Source: Betaproteobacteria bacterium
GTDB taxonomy: Bacteria > Pseudomonadota > Gammaproteobacteria > Burkholderiales > Usitatibacteraceae
Reading direction: 5' to 3'
Assembly (NCBI GenBank): GCA_016709665.1
Contig: JADJMI010000027.1
Span: 62,001-126,000, forward strand
DNA: 64,000 bases
Numbering within the stretch: the stretch's first letter is position 1; every line of letters starts with the position of its first letter. This document shows, in pieces, positions 34,144 to 42,517 of this stretch. Made by a program: the position numbers and the translations under genes. The notes under the pieces were generated by a model. It made no database searches and was not told the origin of the DNA. It saw only the letters and a program-made list of their open reading frames with translations.

Positions 34144-35541
34144 ATGAAATTCACACTGGGCAAGCGCACCTTCATGGTGGGCGGCATCACGGCGCTGGCT
34201 GCCGCGCTGGTCGGCGTCGCGGTCGCGACCGTCGCCGGCATCGCGGGCTGGGAATACTCGAACAGCAACCACTTCTGCGCCACCATGTGCCACGACGTGC
34301 ACCCCGAAGAGATCCGGGCGCATGCCACCGGCTCCCACGCCCGGGTGAACTGCGTCGAATGCCACATGGGGCGTGTCTCCACCCTGAAGCTCATGGCCCT
34401 CAAGCCCACGCACATGAAGGAACTGTGGGGCATGATCGTCGGGTACGAGCGTCCCCTGCACTCGAGCACGCTTCGTCCCTCGCGCGAGGCCTGCGAGGGT
34501 TGCCACTGGCCGTCGGCGGAGCACCACGATTCCATCGCCACGAAGGTCCGCTACGGCACCGACCCGGAAAGCAGCGAGGCCAAGACCACGCTCGTGCTCC
34601 ACACGGGCGTGGGCGCCGTGCGGGAATCCTCGGCCAAGGGCGTGCACTGGCACGTGATGAACGAGGTCGAGTTCGTCTCCCTGGATCCGCAGCGCCGCGA
34701 GATCCCGTGGGTGCAGGTGAAGCGTCCGGATGGCACGAAGGTCACCTACATCGACGCCGAGTCGAAGGCGACGGCCGCCCAGATGTCGGGCGCGGAGAAG
34801 CGCACCATGGCTTGCTACGACTGCCACAACTCGGCCGGTCACTCCTTCGAGAACCCCGAGTTCCTGGTGGACGAACTGATCCGCACCGGGAAGATCGACC
34901 GGGGCCTGACGGCCACCAAGTCGCGCGCCATCGCGCTCATCACCGCGAGCGAGAAGGTGAACGGCAAGCCGGAGGAGCGCGCTGCCGCTATCGACAAGCT
35001 GCTGGCCGAATCCGCCGCCAAGGCGGCGACGCCGCCGGAGATGAAGCCGAAGGAGGATCTCTTCAACAAGGCGATGAAGGAACTGCTCGTGGGTGTCTCG
35101 TTCCAGGAGAAGGGCTTCAGCTGGAAGTCCTTCCCCGACCACCTGGGCCACACCGACACGCCGGGCTGCTTCCGCTGCCACGACGGCAAGCACTACAACG
35201 AGAAGGGCGAATCGATCCGGCTGCAGTGCACGCTCTGCCACAACCTGCCCCAGGTCGTGCGCGAGAACGGCGACGGCAGCGTGGCCTCGTTGATCCCCGA
35301 AAAAGCCGGCATCGAACCGCCTTCGAGCCATTCGCGCCCCAACTTCATGCACACGCACTCGGACGACATCGGGCCGAACTGCGAGAAGTGCCACGGCAAC
35401 GTGAAGTTCGGCCGCAAGGGCGGCGGGTTCTGCTCGAACCCGGCCTGCCATGGCCGCAGCTATCCGGGGCTCAACCTCACGGTCGAGCCGCCGAAGCCCG
35501 CCGAGAAGAAGGCCGGCATCGAGACCCGCCGCCCCGGCTGA
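34144..35541 (+). CDS. NapC/NrfH-like membrane-anchored multihaem cytochrome c with unusual haem motifs
   Basis: The 465-residue protein has an N-terminal membrane anchor (about 12-35) and a periplasmic part with six CXXCH sites (CVECH, CEGCH, CYDCH, CFRCH, CTLCH, CEKCH) plus two variant sites: CATMCH (residues 45-50, CX3CH) and CSNPACH (about 432, CX4CH). The N-terminal anchor followed at once by a haem motif resembles NapC/NrfH quinol dehydrogenases, but the protein is more than twice as long. A helical, haem-free segment separates haems 4 and 5. Variant motifs may need a dedicated haem lyase. Preceded by an AAAGGAG ribosome site; third in the cytochrome operon. Confidence 0.87.
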   Translation: MKFTLGKRTFMVGGITALAAALVGVAVATVAGIAGWEYSNSNHFCATMCHDVHPEEIRAHATGSHARVNCVECHMGRVSTLKLMALKPTHMKELWGMIVGYERPLHSSTLRPSREACEGCHWPSAEHHDSIATKVRYGTDPESSEAKTTLVLHTGVGAVRESSAKGVHWHVMNEVEFVSLDPQRREIPWVQVKRPDGTKVTYIDAESKATAAQMSGAEKRTMACYDCHNSAGHSFENPEFLVDELIRTGKIDRGLTATKSRAIALITASEKVNGKPEERAAAIDKLLAESAAKAATPPEMKPKEDLFNKAMKELLVGVSFQEKGFSWKSFPDHLGHTDTPGCFRCHDGKHYNEKGESIRLQCTLCHNLPQVVRENGDGSVASLIPEKAGIEPPSSHSRPNFMHTHSDDIGPNCEKCHGNVKFGRKGGGFCSNPACHGRSYPGLNLTVEPPKPAEKKAGIETRRPG

Positions 35542-35611
35542 GCCGGCGCAGCGGCAAGTTCAAGGCGACCCCGGGGATGGGCCCCGGGCGCCGAATCGAG
35601 AAGGAGCATTC

Positions 35612-35908
35612 ATGAAGAAGTCGCTAGTCGTCCTGGGCATGGCCACGGTCTTCGCCCTCGGTCTTTCCGGTCCCGCCGTCGCCGACGAGGCCACGTTCAA
35701 GTCCGCGGGCTGCGCGAAATGCCACGACCCGGACAAGAAGAAGAAGGGCGCCCCGTCCATCAAGTCGATGCAGGAGAAGTTCAAGGGCGACAAGGGCAAG
35801 ATCGGTGAACTGACCGCGGTGCTGGTGAAGGGCAAGGACCACCCCGAGGTCGACGCGAAGGAGCCCGAGATCAAGAAGGCGATGGTGTTCGCGATCGGCG
35901 CCAAGTAG
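35612..35908 (+). CDS. Small monohaem cytochrome c
   Basis: The 98-residue periplasmic protein has a signal peptide (cleavage near AVADE) and a single CAKCH motif in SAGCAKCHDPDKK, with a distal Met available in KKAMVFAIG. It is lysine-rich, suggesting it docks on acidic partners. An AAGGAG site lies five bases before the ATG. As last gene of the cytochrome operon it is a plausible soluble electron shuttle. It resembles the oppositely oriented cytochrome at 35975. Confidence 0.88.
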   Translation: MKKSLVVLGMATVFALGLSGPAVADEATFKSAGCAKCHDPDKKKKGAPSIKSMQEKFKGDKGKIGELTAVLVKGKDHPEVDAKEPEIKKAMVFAIGAK

Positions 35909-35927
35909 CCGCGGCGGACTGGCGAAA

Positions 35928-35956
35928 AAAAACGCCGGCGCGAGCCGGCGTTTTTG
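35928..35956. terminator. Bidirectional terminator between two cytochrome genes
   Basis: A ten-pair stem (AAACGCCGGC and its complement, loop GCGA) is flanked by an A run on the left and a T run on the right. It can end transcription of both convergent cytochrome genes. Confidence 0.88.
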
Positions 35957-35974
35957 CTTTCGGGCGGGCCGAAA

Positions 35975-36277
35975 CTACATCGAGAGGATCCACTTGGCCA
36001 GGACCTTGGCGTCGTCGGCGCTCTTCGACTTGATGGGGTCGTGGTCTTCCTTGTTGACCTTGCCGCCCTTGAGGATGAATTCCGCGAGCTTGGCTTCGGC
36101 GTCGGGCTTGCCTTTCTTGGCCTTGGCGACTTCCTTGAATGCCGGGCCGTCCTTCTTCTTGTCGACCGCGTGGCACTTGAGGCAGTTGTTCTTCTTCGCC
36201 GTGCCTTCGTCGGCGGCGGCGATGGCGGGCGCCGCGAGAGCGGCGGCGAGGGCGAGGGGGAGGACGAGACGCTTCAT
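35975..36277 (-). CDS. Small monohaem cytochrome c
   Basis: The 100-residue periplasmic protein has a signal peptide ending AIAAADE, one haem motif CLKCH in KKNNCLKCHAVDKKKDGPAF, and a C-terminal ALAKWILSM-like helix with Met as likely distal ligand (sequence VLAKWILSM). It belongs to the cytochrome c-551/552 type of class I. Like its neighbour it is lysine-rich, and the two may be exchangeable electron carriers. Start at 36277 has AGGAGA upstream. Confidence 0.9.
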   Translation of the reverse strand: MKRLVLPLALAAALAAPAIAAADEGTAKKNNCLKCHAVDKKKDGPAFKEVAKAKKGKPDAEAKLAEFILKGGKVNKEDHDPIKSKSADDAKVLAKWILSM

Positions 36278-36481
36278 TGGGGGATCTCCTGAGTCAGTGG
36301 GCGTGGGGCCGCGATATTGTTCCACAACTGGAGCGGGCGGGCCAACCCAAACAACGTCCAGCCCCGGCTTCGCGTTGACCGCCGCGGGGCAGGGACGTCG
36401 CGGACGGTTGGCTACCGCACAGACCCGGGCGACGCCCGGTCCCATCATCCGTGGTCTCGAACGAACCGACGGGACACACCG

Positions 36482-37276
36482 ATGAAACGCCTGCTGTCGA
36501 CAGTTCTCGCCGCGATCACCCTGACCCTGGCCCCGGCCGCCCAGGCCGCCAACACGTGGGGCACGGACATGAGCGACATGTGGTGGATTCCATCCGAAAG
36601 CGGGTGGGGGGCCAATATCGCGCACCAGCGTGGCGTCGTCTTCATGACGCTCTACGTCTATGGAGCCGATTCCCGGATCCGCTGGTATGCCGCGACCTAC
36701 ATGCAGTCTCGCGGGAACTCCGATCCCTTCGCCTTCGATGGGGCGCTCTACGAGTTCGTCGGCCCCTTTTTCGGCGCGCCCACTTTCGACCCCCTGGACG
36801 TCGGCGTTCGCCAGGTGGGTCTCGCGAGCCTGGCTTTCGGCTCGGTGGGGCAGGGCACGCTGACCTACTCCATCGACGGCGTCGCGGTCACCAAACAGAT
36901 CGTGCGCCAGACCTTCCGCGAGAACAACCTGGCCGGAACCTATCTCGGCCACCTGTCGAACTCCGTCGCGGGCTGTGCTTCGGGCAACGGGCTTCGCTAC
37001 GAATCGGGCGCCGCGACCGTCATCCACGAGATCGACAACTCCATTTCGATCTCGACGGCGATGGACGCCGGCCGCACGTGCAGCTACGCGGGCACCTATT
37101 CGCAGTCCGGGCGCCTGGGGGAGATCGCCGGATCGGTGGCCTGCTCGGACGGCCGCAGCGGCAGCTTCCAGATCACCGAGATCGAGGCGGGCTACCTGGG
37201 ATACATGGGGCGCTATTCGGCGAGCCTGGGCGCGAGTTGCACGGAAACCGGCACCATGGCCTGGCTATCCCGGTAA
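36482..37276 (+). CDS. Secreted protein of unknown function, WWIPSESGWGANI type
   Basis: The 264-residue protein has a signal peptide (to about AAQA, residue 22) and a mature domain opening with DMWWIPSESGWGANIAHQRGVVFMTLYVYGAD, a segment I recognise as recurrent in exported proteins of betaproteobacteria without known role. The rest is beta-rich with four cysteines likely in two disulfides (CASG, CSYAG, CSDG, CTETG). The ATG at 36482 follows a 204-base gap. A strong terminator follows at 37298. Confidence 0.75.
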   Translation: MKRLLSTVLAAITLTLAPAAQAANTWGTDMSDMWWIPSESGWGANIAHQRGVVFMTLYVYGADSRIRWYAATYMQSRGNSDPFAFDGALYEFVGPFFGAPTFDPLDVGVRQVGLASLAFGSVGQGTLTYSIDGVAVTKQIVRQTFRENNLAGTYLGHLSNSVAGCASGNGLRYESGAATVIHEIDNSISISTAMDAGRTCSYAGTYSQSGRLGEIAGSVACSDGRSGSFQITEIEAGYLGYMGRYSASLGASCTETGTMAWLSR

Positions 37277-37297
37277 GCGGAGGAGTCCGGAATGGAA

Positions 37298-37324
37298 AAG
37301 GGCCCCGGTCGAACCGGGGCCCTT
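37298..37324. terminator. Strong hairpin terminator between secreted-protein gene and tRNA-Val
   Basis: A 12-pair stem with arms at 37298-37309 and 37313-37324 and a three-base loop is followed by TCTTTGC on the plus strand and TTTTCC on the minus strand side. It serves the gene at 36482 and probably also the convergent tRNA. Confidence 0.8.
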
Positions 37325-37333
37325 CTTTGCATC

Positions 37334-37408
37334 TGGTGGGTGGTACTGGGATCGAACCAGTGACCCCTGCCGTGTGAAGGCAGTGCTCTACCGCTGAGCT
37401 AACCACCG
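37334..37408 (-). tRNA. tRNA-Val (anticodon CAC)
   Basis: Minus-strand cloverleaf of 75 bases with encoded CCA end. D-arm AGCTCAGCGGTAGAGC, anticodon arm CTGCC-TTCACAC-GGCAG giving anticodon CAC (codon GUG), and T-arm with GGTTCGATCCC. The acceptor stem reads CGGTGGT against ACCACCC, so position 1 is C opposite C72 where G1 is expected; the other six pairs are normal. Confidence 0.92.
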
Positions 37409-37469
37409 GGAGTCGCGCATTTTATCCGATTTCGTACCCGGAGGCACGGGGCGCGTGGACCGGAAGCCG

Positions 37470-37475
37470 TAAAAT
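37470..37475 (+). promoter_or_regulatory. Likely -10 element of gltX
   Basis: TAAAAT in an otherwise GC-rich stretch, 30 bases before the gltX start codon. A clear -35 is not visible. Confidence 0.35.
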
Positions 37476-37504
37476 GCGGGGCTACCCACCCGACTTCCGC
37501 CCCC

Positions 37505-38887
37505 ATGATCCGCACCCGCTTCGCCCCCAGCCCCACCGGCTACCTCCACATCGGCGGCGCCCGCACGGCGCTCTTCTGCTGGGCCTACGCCCGCCGCCAC
37601 GGCGGCAAGTTCATCCTGCGCGTGGAGGACACCGACCGCGAGCGCTCCACGCAGGACTCGGTGCAGGCCATCCTGGACGGCATGGCCTGGCTCGGGCTCG
37701 ACTGGGACGAGGGCCCGTTCTACCAGATGCAGCGACTCGACCGGTATCGCGAGGCGGCCGAGCAGCTCCTGCGCGAGGGCAAGGCGTACCGCTGCTACTG
37801 CACGCGCGAAGAGCTCGAGGCGATGCGCGAGGCGCAAGTCGCGCGCGGCGAGAAGCCCCGCTACGACCGGCGCTGGCGCGACTCGTCCGAATTTCCGCCG
37901 CCCGGCCGCGAGGCCGTCATCCGCTTCAAGAACCCGCTCGAGGGCGACGTCACCTGGAACGACCTCGTGAAGGGCCCGATCACCGTGTCGAACGAGGAAC
38001 TCGACGACCTGGTGATCCTGCGCGCCGACGGGGTGCCCACCTATAACTTCGGCGTGGTGGTCGACGACCTCGACATGGCCATGACCCACGTGATCCGCGG
38101 CGACGATCACGTCAACAACACCCCGCGACAGATCAACCTCTACCGCGCGCTCGGCGGCGAGATGCCTGCCTTCGGCCACATGCCGATGATCCTGGGCTCG
38201 GACGGGCAGCGGTTGTCGAAGCGGCACGGCGCGGTGAGCGTCCTGCAGTATCGCGACGAGGGCTACCTGCCCGATGCGCTGGTGAACTACCTGGCGCGCC
38301 TGGGCTGGTCCCATGGCGACGAGGAGGTCTTCTCGCGGGAGCAGCTCGTCGCGTGGTTCGATCTCGAGCACGTGAGCCGCTCGCCGGCGCGCTGGGATCC
38401 CGAGAAGCTCAAGTGGATGAACGGCGAATACCTGAAGCGCAAGTCGCCGGCGGACCTCGTGGCGGACATCGCGCGGCGCAACCCCGCCCTGCACGGGGAG
38501 ATCGTGGCCGCGATGGATCCGGTCGCGATGACGGAGCTGGGGCAGGGCAGCTGGTCGCTCGTGGGCGAGCACGAGGCGTTCCTGCACGAGCTCGCCCAGC
38601 CCGTCGCGCAGGACAGCACGATCGTCCCGCAGTATCTCGACGTGAAGGGCCGCGGCATCGTGGCGGAACTGGCGGTGCGCCTCGAATCCGTCGAGTGGCG
38701 GCGCGAGGCCATCGGCGCGGCGCTCAAGGAATTCGTGAAGTCGCAGGGGCTCAAGATGCCCGAGGTGATGATGCCGTTTCGGGTCGCCCTCACGCGCAAG
38801 ACGCAGACCAAGGCCATCGACGCGATCGCGGCCGCCTTGCACAAGCCGGTCGCCCTCGAAAGGCTGCGGCACGCCGCCCAAGGGTAG
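37505..38887 (+). CDS. gltX: Glutamyl-tRNA synthetase
   Basis: GltX charges tRNA-Glu with glutamate. The 460-residue class I synthetase starts MIRTRFAPSPTGYLHIGGARTALF, with HIGH motif as HIGG, continues ILRVEDTDRERST, DDHVNNTPRQ and carries the KMSKS equivalent LSKRHGAVSV (about residue 238). Length and C-terminal anticodon-binding domain are normal, consistent with a discriminating enzyme. tRNA-Glu lies 193 bases downstream, after tRNA-Ala. No strong ribosome site is visible before the ATG. Confidence 0.97.
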   Translation: MIRTRFAPSPTGYLHIGGARTALFCWAYARRHGGKFILRVEDTDRERSTQDSVQAILDGMAWLGLDWDEGPFYQMQRLDRYREAAEQLLREGKAYRCYCTREELEAMREAQVARGEKPRYDRRWRDSSEFPPPGREAVIRFKNPLEGDVTWNDLVKGPITVSNEELDDLVILRADGVPTYNFGVVVDDLDMAMTHVIRGDDHVNNTPRQINLYRALGGEMPAFGHMPMILGSDGQRLSKRHGAVSVLQYRDEGYLPDALVNYLARLGWSHGDEEVFSREQLVAWFDLEHVSRSPARWDPEKLKWMNGEYLKRKSPADLVADIARRNPALHGEIVAAMDPVAMTELGQGSWSLVGEHEAFLHELAQPVAQDSTIVPQYLDVKGRGIVAELAVRLESVEWRREAIGAALKEFVKSQGLKMPEVMMPFRVALTRKTQTKAIDAIAAALHKPVALERLRHAAQG

Positions 38888-38895
38888 GGGACGAC

Positions 38896-38925
38896 TTGGC
38901 AACGGGTGGGGTCCGCCGGTATAAT
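38896..38925 (+). promoter_or_regulatory. tRNA-Ala/tRNA-Glu promoter
   Basis: TTGGCA (38896-38901) and a perfect TATAAT (38920-38925) are 18 bases apart, immediately after gltX and 13 bases before the tRNA-Ala gene. Confidence 0.8.
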
Positions 38926-38938
38926 CATGGGCTCTGTT

Positions 38939-39014
<76 letters not shown>

Positions 39015-39049
39015 ACCGAACAAGAGAATCAAGAACAACGCTTCACCCG

Positions 39050-39080
39050 ACCGGAAGCCCTCGTGACTTCCGGTTTGTTT
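39050..39080 (+). terminator. Hairpin between tRNA-Ala and tRNA-Glu
   Basis: ACCGGAAG and CTTCCGGT form an eight-pair stem with a nine-base loop, followed by TTTGTTT. It may be a partial terminator or a processing structure directly upstream of tRNA-Glu. Confidence 0.55.
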
Positions 39081-39156
39081 GTCCCCATCGTCTAGAGGCC
39101 TAGGACACCGCCCTTTCACGGCGATAACCGGGGTTCGAATCCCCGTGGGGACGCCA
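39081..39156 (+). tRNA. tRNA-Glu (anticodon TTC)
   Basis: A 76-base cloverleaf with encoded CCA. Acceptor GTCCCCA pairs with TGGGGAC, the T-arm contains GGTTCGAATCC, and the anticodon loop CTTTCAC gives TTC. The anticodon stem is CCGCC against GGCGA, leaving a C27-A43 mismatch where most bacterial tRNA-Glu have G43. Confidence 0.96.
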
Positions 39157-39160
39157 ATTC

Positions 39161-39190
39161 AAAGCCCTGATTATTCAGGGCTTTTTCTTT
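39161..39190 (+). terminator. Terminator after tRNA-Glu
   Basis: AAAGCCCTGA-TTAT-TCAGGGCTTT forms a ten-pair stem followed by a T-rich run. Confidence 0.9.
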
Positions 39191-39278
39191 TTGGCTACCA
39201 CCCGGCACCGTTGCCTGGCGCGCTTCCCGTATAGTTCGCCCCACCCGCGCGGAACGCGCCCGCGGCCCCCTTGTCCGG

Positions 39279-41647
39279 ATGCCGAAAAAGCCCCACGAAG
39301 ACGCCCGCTTCACCGACCTCGTCTGCGGCCTGTCGTCGCGACTCGCCGTCGCGCCCTACGAACGCATCCCCGACGAGGTAGGCGCGGCCCTGGAGGCCAT
39401 TCGCGAGTTCTTCGGCATCGAGCAGTGCTCGCTCTTCCGGTTCGTCGTCGAAAGCCGTGCCGTCGTCCTGGTGCAGCGGGCGGTCGTCGAAGGCGTTCCG
39501 CCCATTCCGGCCGAAGTCGATTACGGCCGGGCGTTTCCCCTCACCTACCGGACGGTCGTCGAGGAACTTCGTCCCTACATCCTCGATCCCTCGACGACCT
39601 GCCGCCGGGCGAAGCCGTCCAGCGCGACAGCGCGCTCGCGATGGGCCTGGGCGCCTTCGTGGCGCTGCCCATCGTGATGGGGGGCGTCGCGCGCTACTCC
39701 CTCGGGCTGGGCAGCCACCAGCGGTCGTACCGATGGCCGCGGGATCGCATCCGCCACATGCAGGCGCTGGGCGAGATCATCGCGGGCGCCGTGGAGCGCC
39801 ATGAGGACGAGGAACGCGTGCGGCGAAGCGAGGCGCAGCTCGCGCAGGCGCAGGCCGTCACCGGCATCGGCAGCTGGTCGCGGGATTTCGTCGCGGATCA
39901 TTTCTCCATCTCGGAGGAAGGCTGCCGACTCATCGGCGCCCGCCCCGCGACAATTGCCCAGTGGGAGGCCTGCGTCCACCCGGAGGACCGCGAGGCCTAC
40001 TCGACGAGCCTCGCCGGGACGCTGGCCGCGCGCCTGCCCACCTACCGGCTCGAGTACCGCGTGATCCACCCCGACGGTGCCGAGCGCACGATCGTCGATG
40101 CCGGCGAGGTCCACTATCACGCCGACGGCCACGCCGAGCGGGCGATCGGCACGATCCGCGACGTGACGGAGTCGCGCCGCCTCGTGCGCGAGATGACGGC
40201 GCTGCGCACGAACCTGTGGCACGCCGACCGGGCGGCGCGCGCGGGCGCGATGGGGGCCTCGATCTCGCACGAACTGGGCCAGCCGCTCGCGGCCATGCTC
40301 GCCAACGCCCAGGCGGGCCTGCGTTTCCTGAAGGGCGGGCGCGCGGGGGCCGAAGAGATTCGCGCGATCCTCGAGTCGATCGTGCGCGACGACAAGCGCG
40401 CGATCGCGATCATCGATGGCATTCGCTCGCTGCTGCGCAACGAAGCGCCGCTGCGCGAGCCGGTCGACGTCTCCGAGGCGATCGTGGAAGTCCTCGGGCT
40501 CATGAGGCGGGAGATCGCCAGCCTCGAGGTGCGCCTCGAGCGCGAGCTCGCGCCGGGTGCCGTGGTGCCGGGCTCGAAGGCGCAGCTGCAGCAGGTGGTG
40601 ATGAACCTCGTGAGCAACGCGATCGAGGCGGTCCGGGCCAAGCCCCCGGGCAGCCGGCGAATCCGGGTCGCCTGCGCGAAGGTCGGCCGGTCGGTGGAGG
40701 TGACGGTGTCCGACAGCGGGCGCGGCATCCCGAAGGAGCGTCGCGAGTCGCTGTTCGAGGCGTTCCGCTCGACGCGCAGCGGCGGGCTCGGCCTGGGTCT
40801 CGTGATCGCCCGGTCGATCCTGGAATCCCACGACGGGCGGATCGGCGTGGAGGACGGCGAACTCGGCGGAGCGACCTTTCGCCTCGAGCTGCCGGCCTCC
40901 GTCGAGCTCGGGGCCGCCGTCGCGCCGCCGGCCGCACCCGGGGCGATCGGCGCTGTCGCGGAAGGGGCGGGGCCGCTCGTGGCCATCGTGGACGACGATC
41001 CGGCCGTGCGCGAGGGCATCGCCCGCCTGCTGGTGTCTTCCGGATATGCCGTGGTGGCGTTCGAATCGGGCGAGAGCTTCCTCGCCGGCGACATGGCCGG
41101 GCGCGTGGCCTGCGCGGTGATCGACGTGCGCATGCGGGGCCTCACCGGCCCGGAACTGCATGCCCGCATCGCTCGCGAGCATCCCGCGCTGCCCGTCATC
41201 TTCCTCACGGCACATGGTGACCTCGGCACGGGCATCCGTGCGCTCCAGTCCGGCGCGGTGGACTTCCTCCTGAAACCGGTGGACGACGTCGACCTCGTCG
41301 CGGCCGTGGAAAAGGCCGTGGCGGCCGGCGACCGGGAGCGCACCCGCGCCAGGGCGGCGCACGAAGCCGCCGCGCGCCTGGCCCGCCTCACGCCCCGCGA
41401 GCGCGAGATCCTCGACGAGGTGGCCCGCGGCCGTCTCAACAAGCAGATCGCCGCCGATCTCGGCATCGCCGAAGCCACGGTGAAGCAGCACCGCGGACGC
41501 GGGCTCGAGAAGGTCGGGGTGCGCTCCGTGCCCGAACTCGTGCGGCTGCGCGACCTCGCCGCCGGCGCCGGATCTCCCGAAGGCCCCGCGCCCCGGGACG
41601 GGACTTCCTACCAAGGTCGGATACCTTCGCACGACGACGGCACCTAA
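39279..41647 (+). CDS. FixL/FixJ-like fusion: GAF-PAS-histidine kinase-receiver-LuxR HTH, interrupted by a frameshift
   Basis: The corrected product (about 789 residues) contains in order a GAF domain (about 10-175), PAS (about 190-310, IGSWSRDF...EYRVIHPDGAERTIVDAGEV), HisKA with ISHELGQPLAAMLANAQ, HATPase (QQVVMNLVSNAIEAVR, DSGRGIP, GGLGLGLVIARSILESHDG), a FixJ-type receiver (VAIVDDDPAVREG, phosphoacceptor in CAVIDVRMRGLTG, Lys in FLLKPVDD) and a LuxR HTH (LTPREREILDEVARGRLNKQIAADLGIAEATVKQHRG). Kinase and DNA-binding regulator on one chain is uncommon. The frame changes at the CCC run 39588-39590; one more C restores ILDPLDDLPPGEAV. It has no membrane span. Confidence 0.88.
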
Positions 41648-41678
41648 TCTCCGCCCCACATCAATCGGGGAGGGGCGC

Positions 41679-42083
41679 ATGGGCGGCAGCCCGTTCGTCG
41701 TGTACGTGGTGGACGAGGATCCTTCGCTCCGCGAGGGGCTCAGCCTGCTCATGCGCTCGGCCGGATTCAAGGTGCGCTCCTGCGCCTGCGCGGACGAGCT
41801 CGTGGCGTTGCCGGGCATCAGCGCGCCGGGGTGCGTCCTGTACGGGCTCGTGGAGGGGGGCGAGGGCGGCCACCCGCTCGCGGGGCGGCTGCACGAGCGC
41901 GGCCTCGACCTTCCCCTGATCGCCCTCACGGCTCGCGAAGGGCGCGTGCCCGACCGCGAGGCCCGGGCCGCCGGTGCCCGGTTGCTGCTTCGCAAGCCCG
42001 TCGACGATCGCGCGCTGCTCGACGCCATCCACTGGGTCGCGGGCGGTGTCGCCTACGCCGCGCATCCGCAATCCCACCCGTAA
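41679..42083 (+). CDS. Degenerate receiver-domain protein without phosphoacceptor Asp
   Basis: The 134-residue protein follows the FixLJ fusion by 31 bases. It keeps the receiver fold marks VYVVDEDPSLREGLSLLMRSAGF, LIALTARE and LLRKPVDDRALLDAIHW (conserved Thr and Lys), but the beta-3 segment reads GCVLYGLVEGG, where the phosphorylated Asp should follow CVL. It therefore cannot be phosphorylated at the usual place and is likely a pseudo-receiver that binds the fusion protein or its DNA-binding partner. No output domain is attached. Confidence 0.75.
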   Translation: MGGSPFVVYVVDEDPSLREGLSLLMRSAGFKVRSCACADELVALPGISAPGCVLYGLVEGGEGGHPLAGRLHERGLDLPLIALTAREGRVPDREARAAGARLLLRKPVDDRALLDAIHWVAGGVAYAAHPQSHP

Positions 42084-42101
42084 ACAGGAAAGGAAAAGAC
42101 C

Positions 42102-42506
42102 ATGAAGAACCCCCTTCTCGCCGCCGTCGCCGCGACTTTCGCCGCCACGGCTCTTGCCGGCCCCTACGACCAGCCCTATGCGATCGTGGAGTCGGGCAGC
42201 AAGTCCGAGGTCCGCAAGGAAGTGCCGGCCGCCGTCACGAAGGTCGACGGCGCGAGCACGAAGAACCCTCGCAGGTCCGATCCGATCCCGCCGGGGCTGC
42301 ACAAGGTGACGGTCGCCTTCGAGTCGGCCAAGGGCCAGGTCGGCGAGCGCGAGCGTGTGCTCGACATGAACCTCGAGCCCTGCACGCGCTACCGCGTCGT
42401 CGCGAAGGTCGAGAACGCGACTCGCCCCGAATGGGAACCGAAGGTCTATCCGGAGCCGATCGGCGAGTGCAAGAAGAAGTTCGGCACGCCCGCCGCGGGC
42501 AAGTGA
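42102..42506 (+). CDS. Small exported protein of unknown function
   Basis: The 134-residue protein has a signal peptide (MKNPLLAAVAATFAATALA) and a mature domain with a probable disulfide between Cys in EPCTRYRVVAKVEN and Cys in GECKKKFG. The segment PPGLHKVTVAFESAKG...ERVLDMNLEPCTRYRVVAKVE resembles the beta-sandwich 'metabolite-stress' repeats of small periplasmic proteins, but no family is named with confidence. It has an AAAGGAAAAG ribosome region and sits between the pseudo-receiver and an outer-membrane protein. Confidence 0.65.
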   Translation: MKNPLLAAVAATFAATALAGPYDQPYAIVESGSKSEVRKEVPAAVTKVDGASTKNPRRSDPIPPGLHKVTVAFESAKGQVGERERVLDMNLEPCTRYRVVAKVENATRPEWEPKVYPEPIGECKKKFGTPAAGK

Positions 42507-42517
42507 CGGGACGGTCC

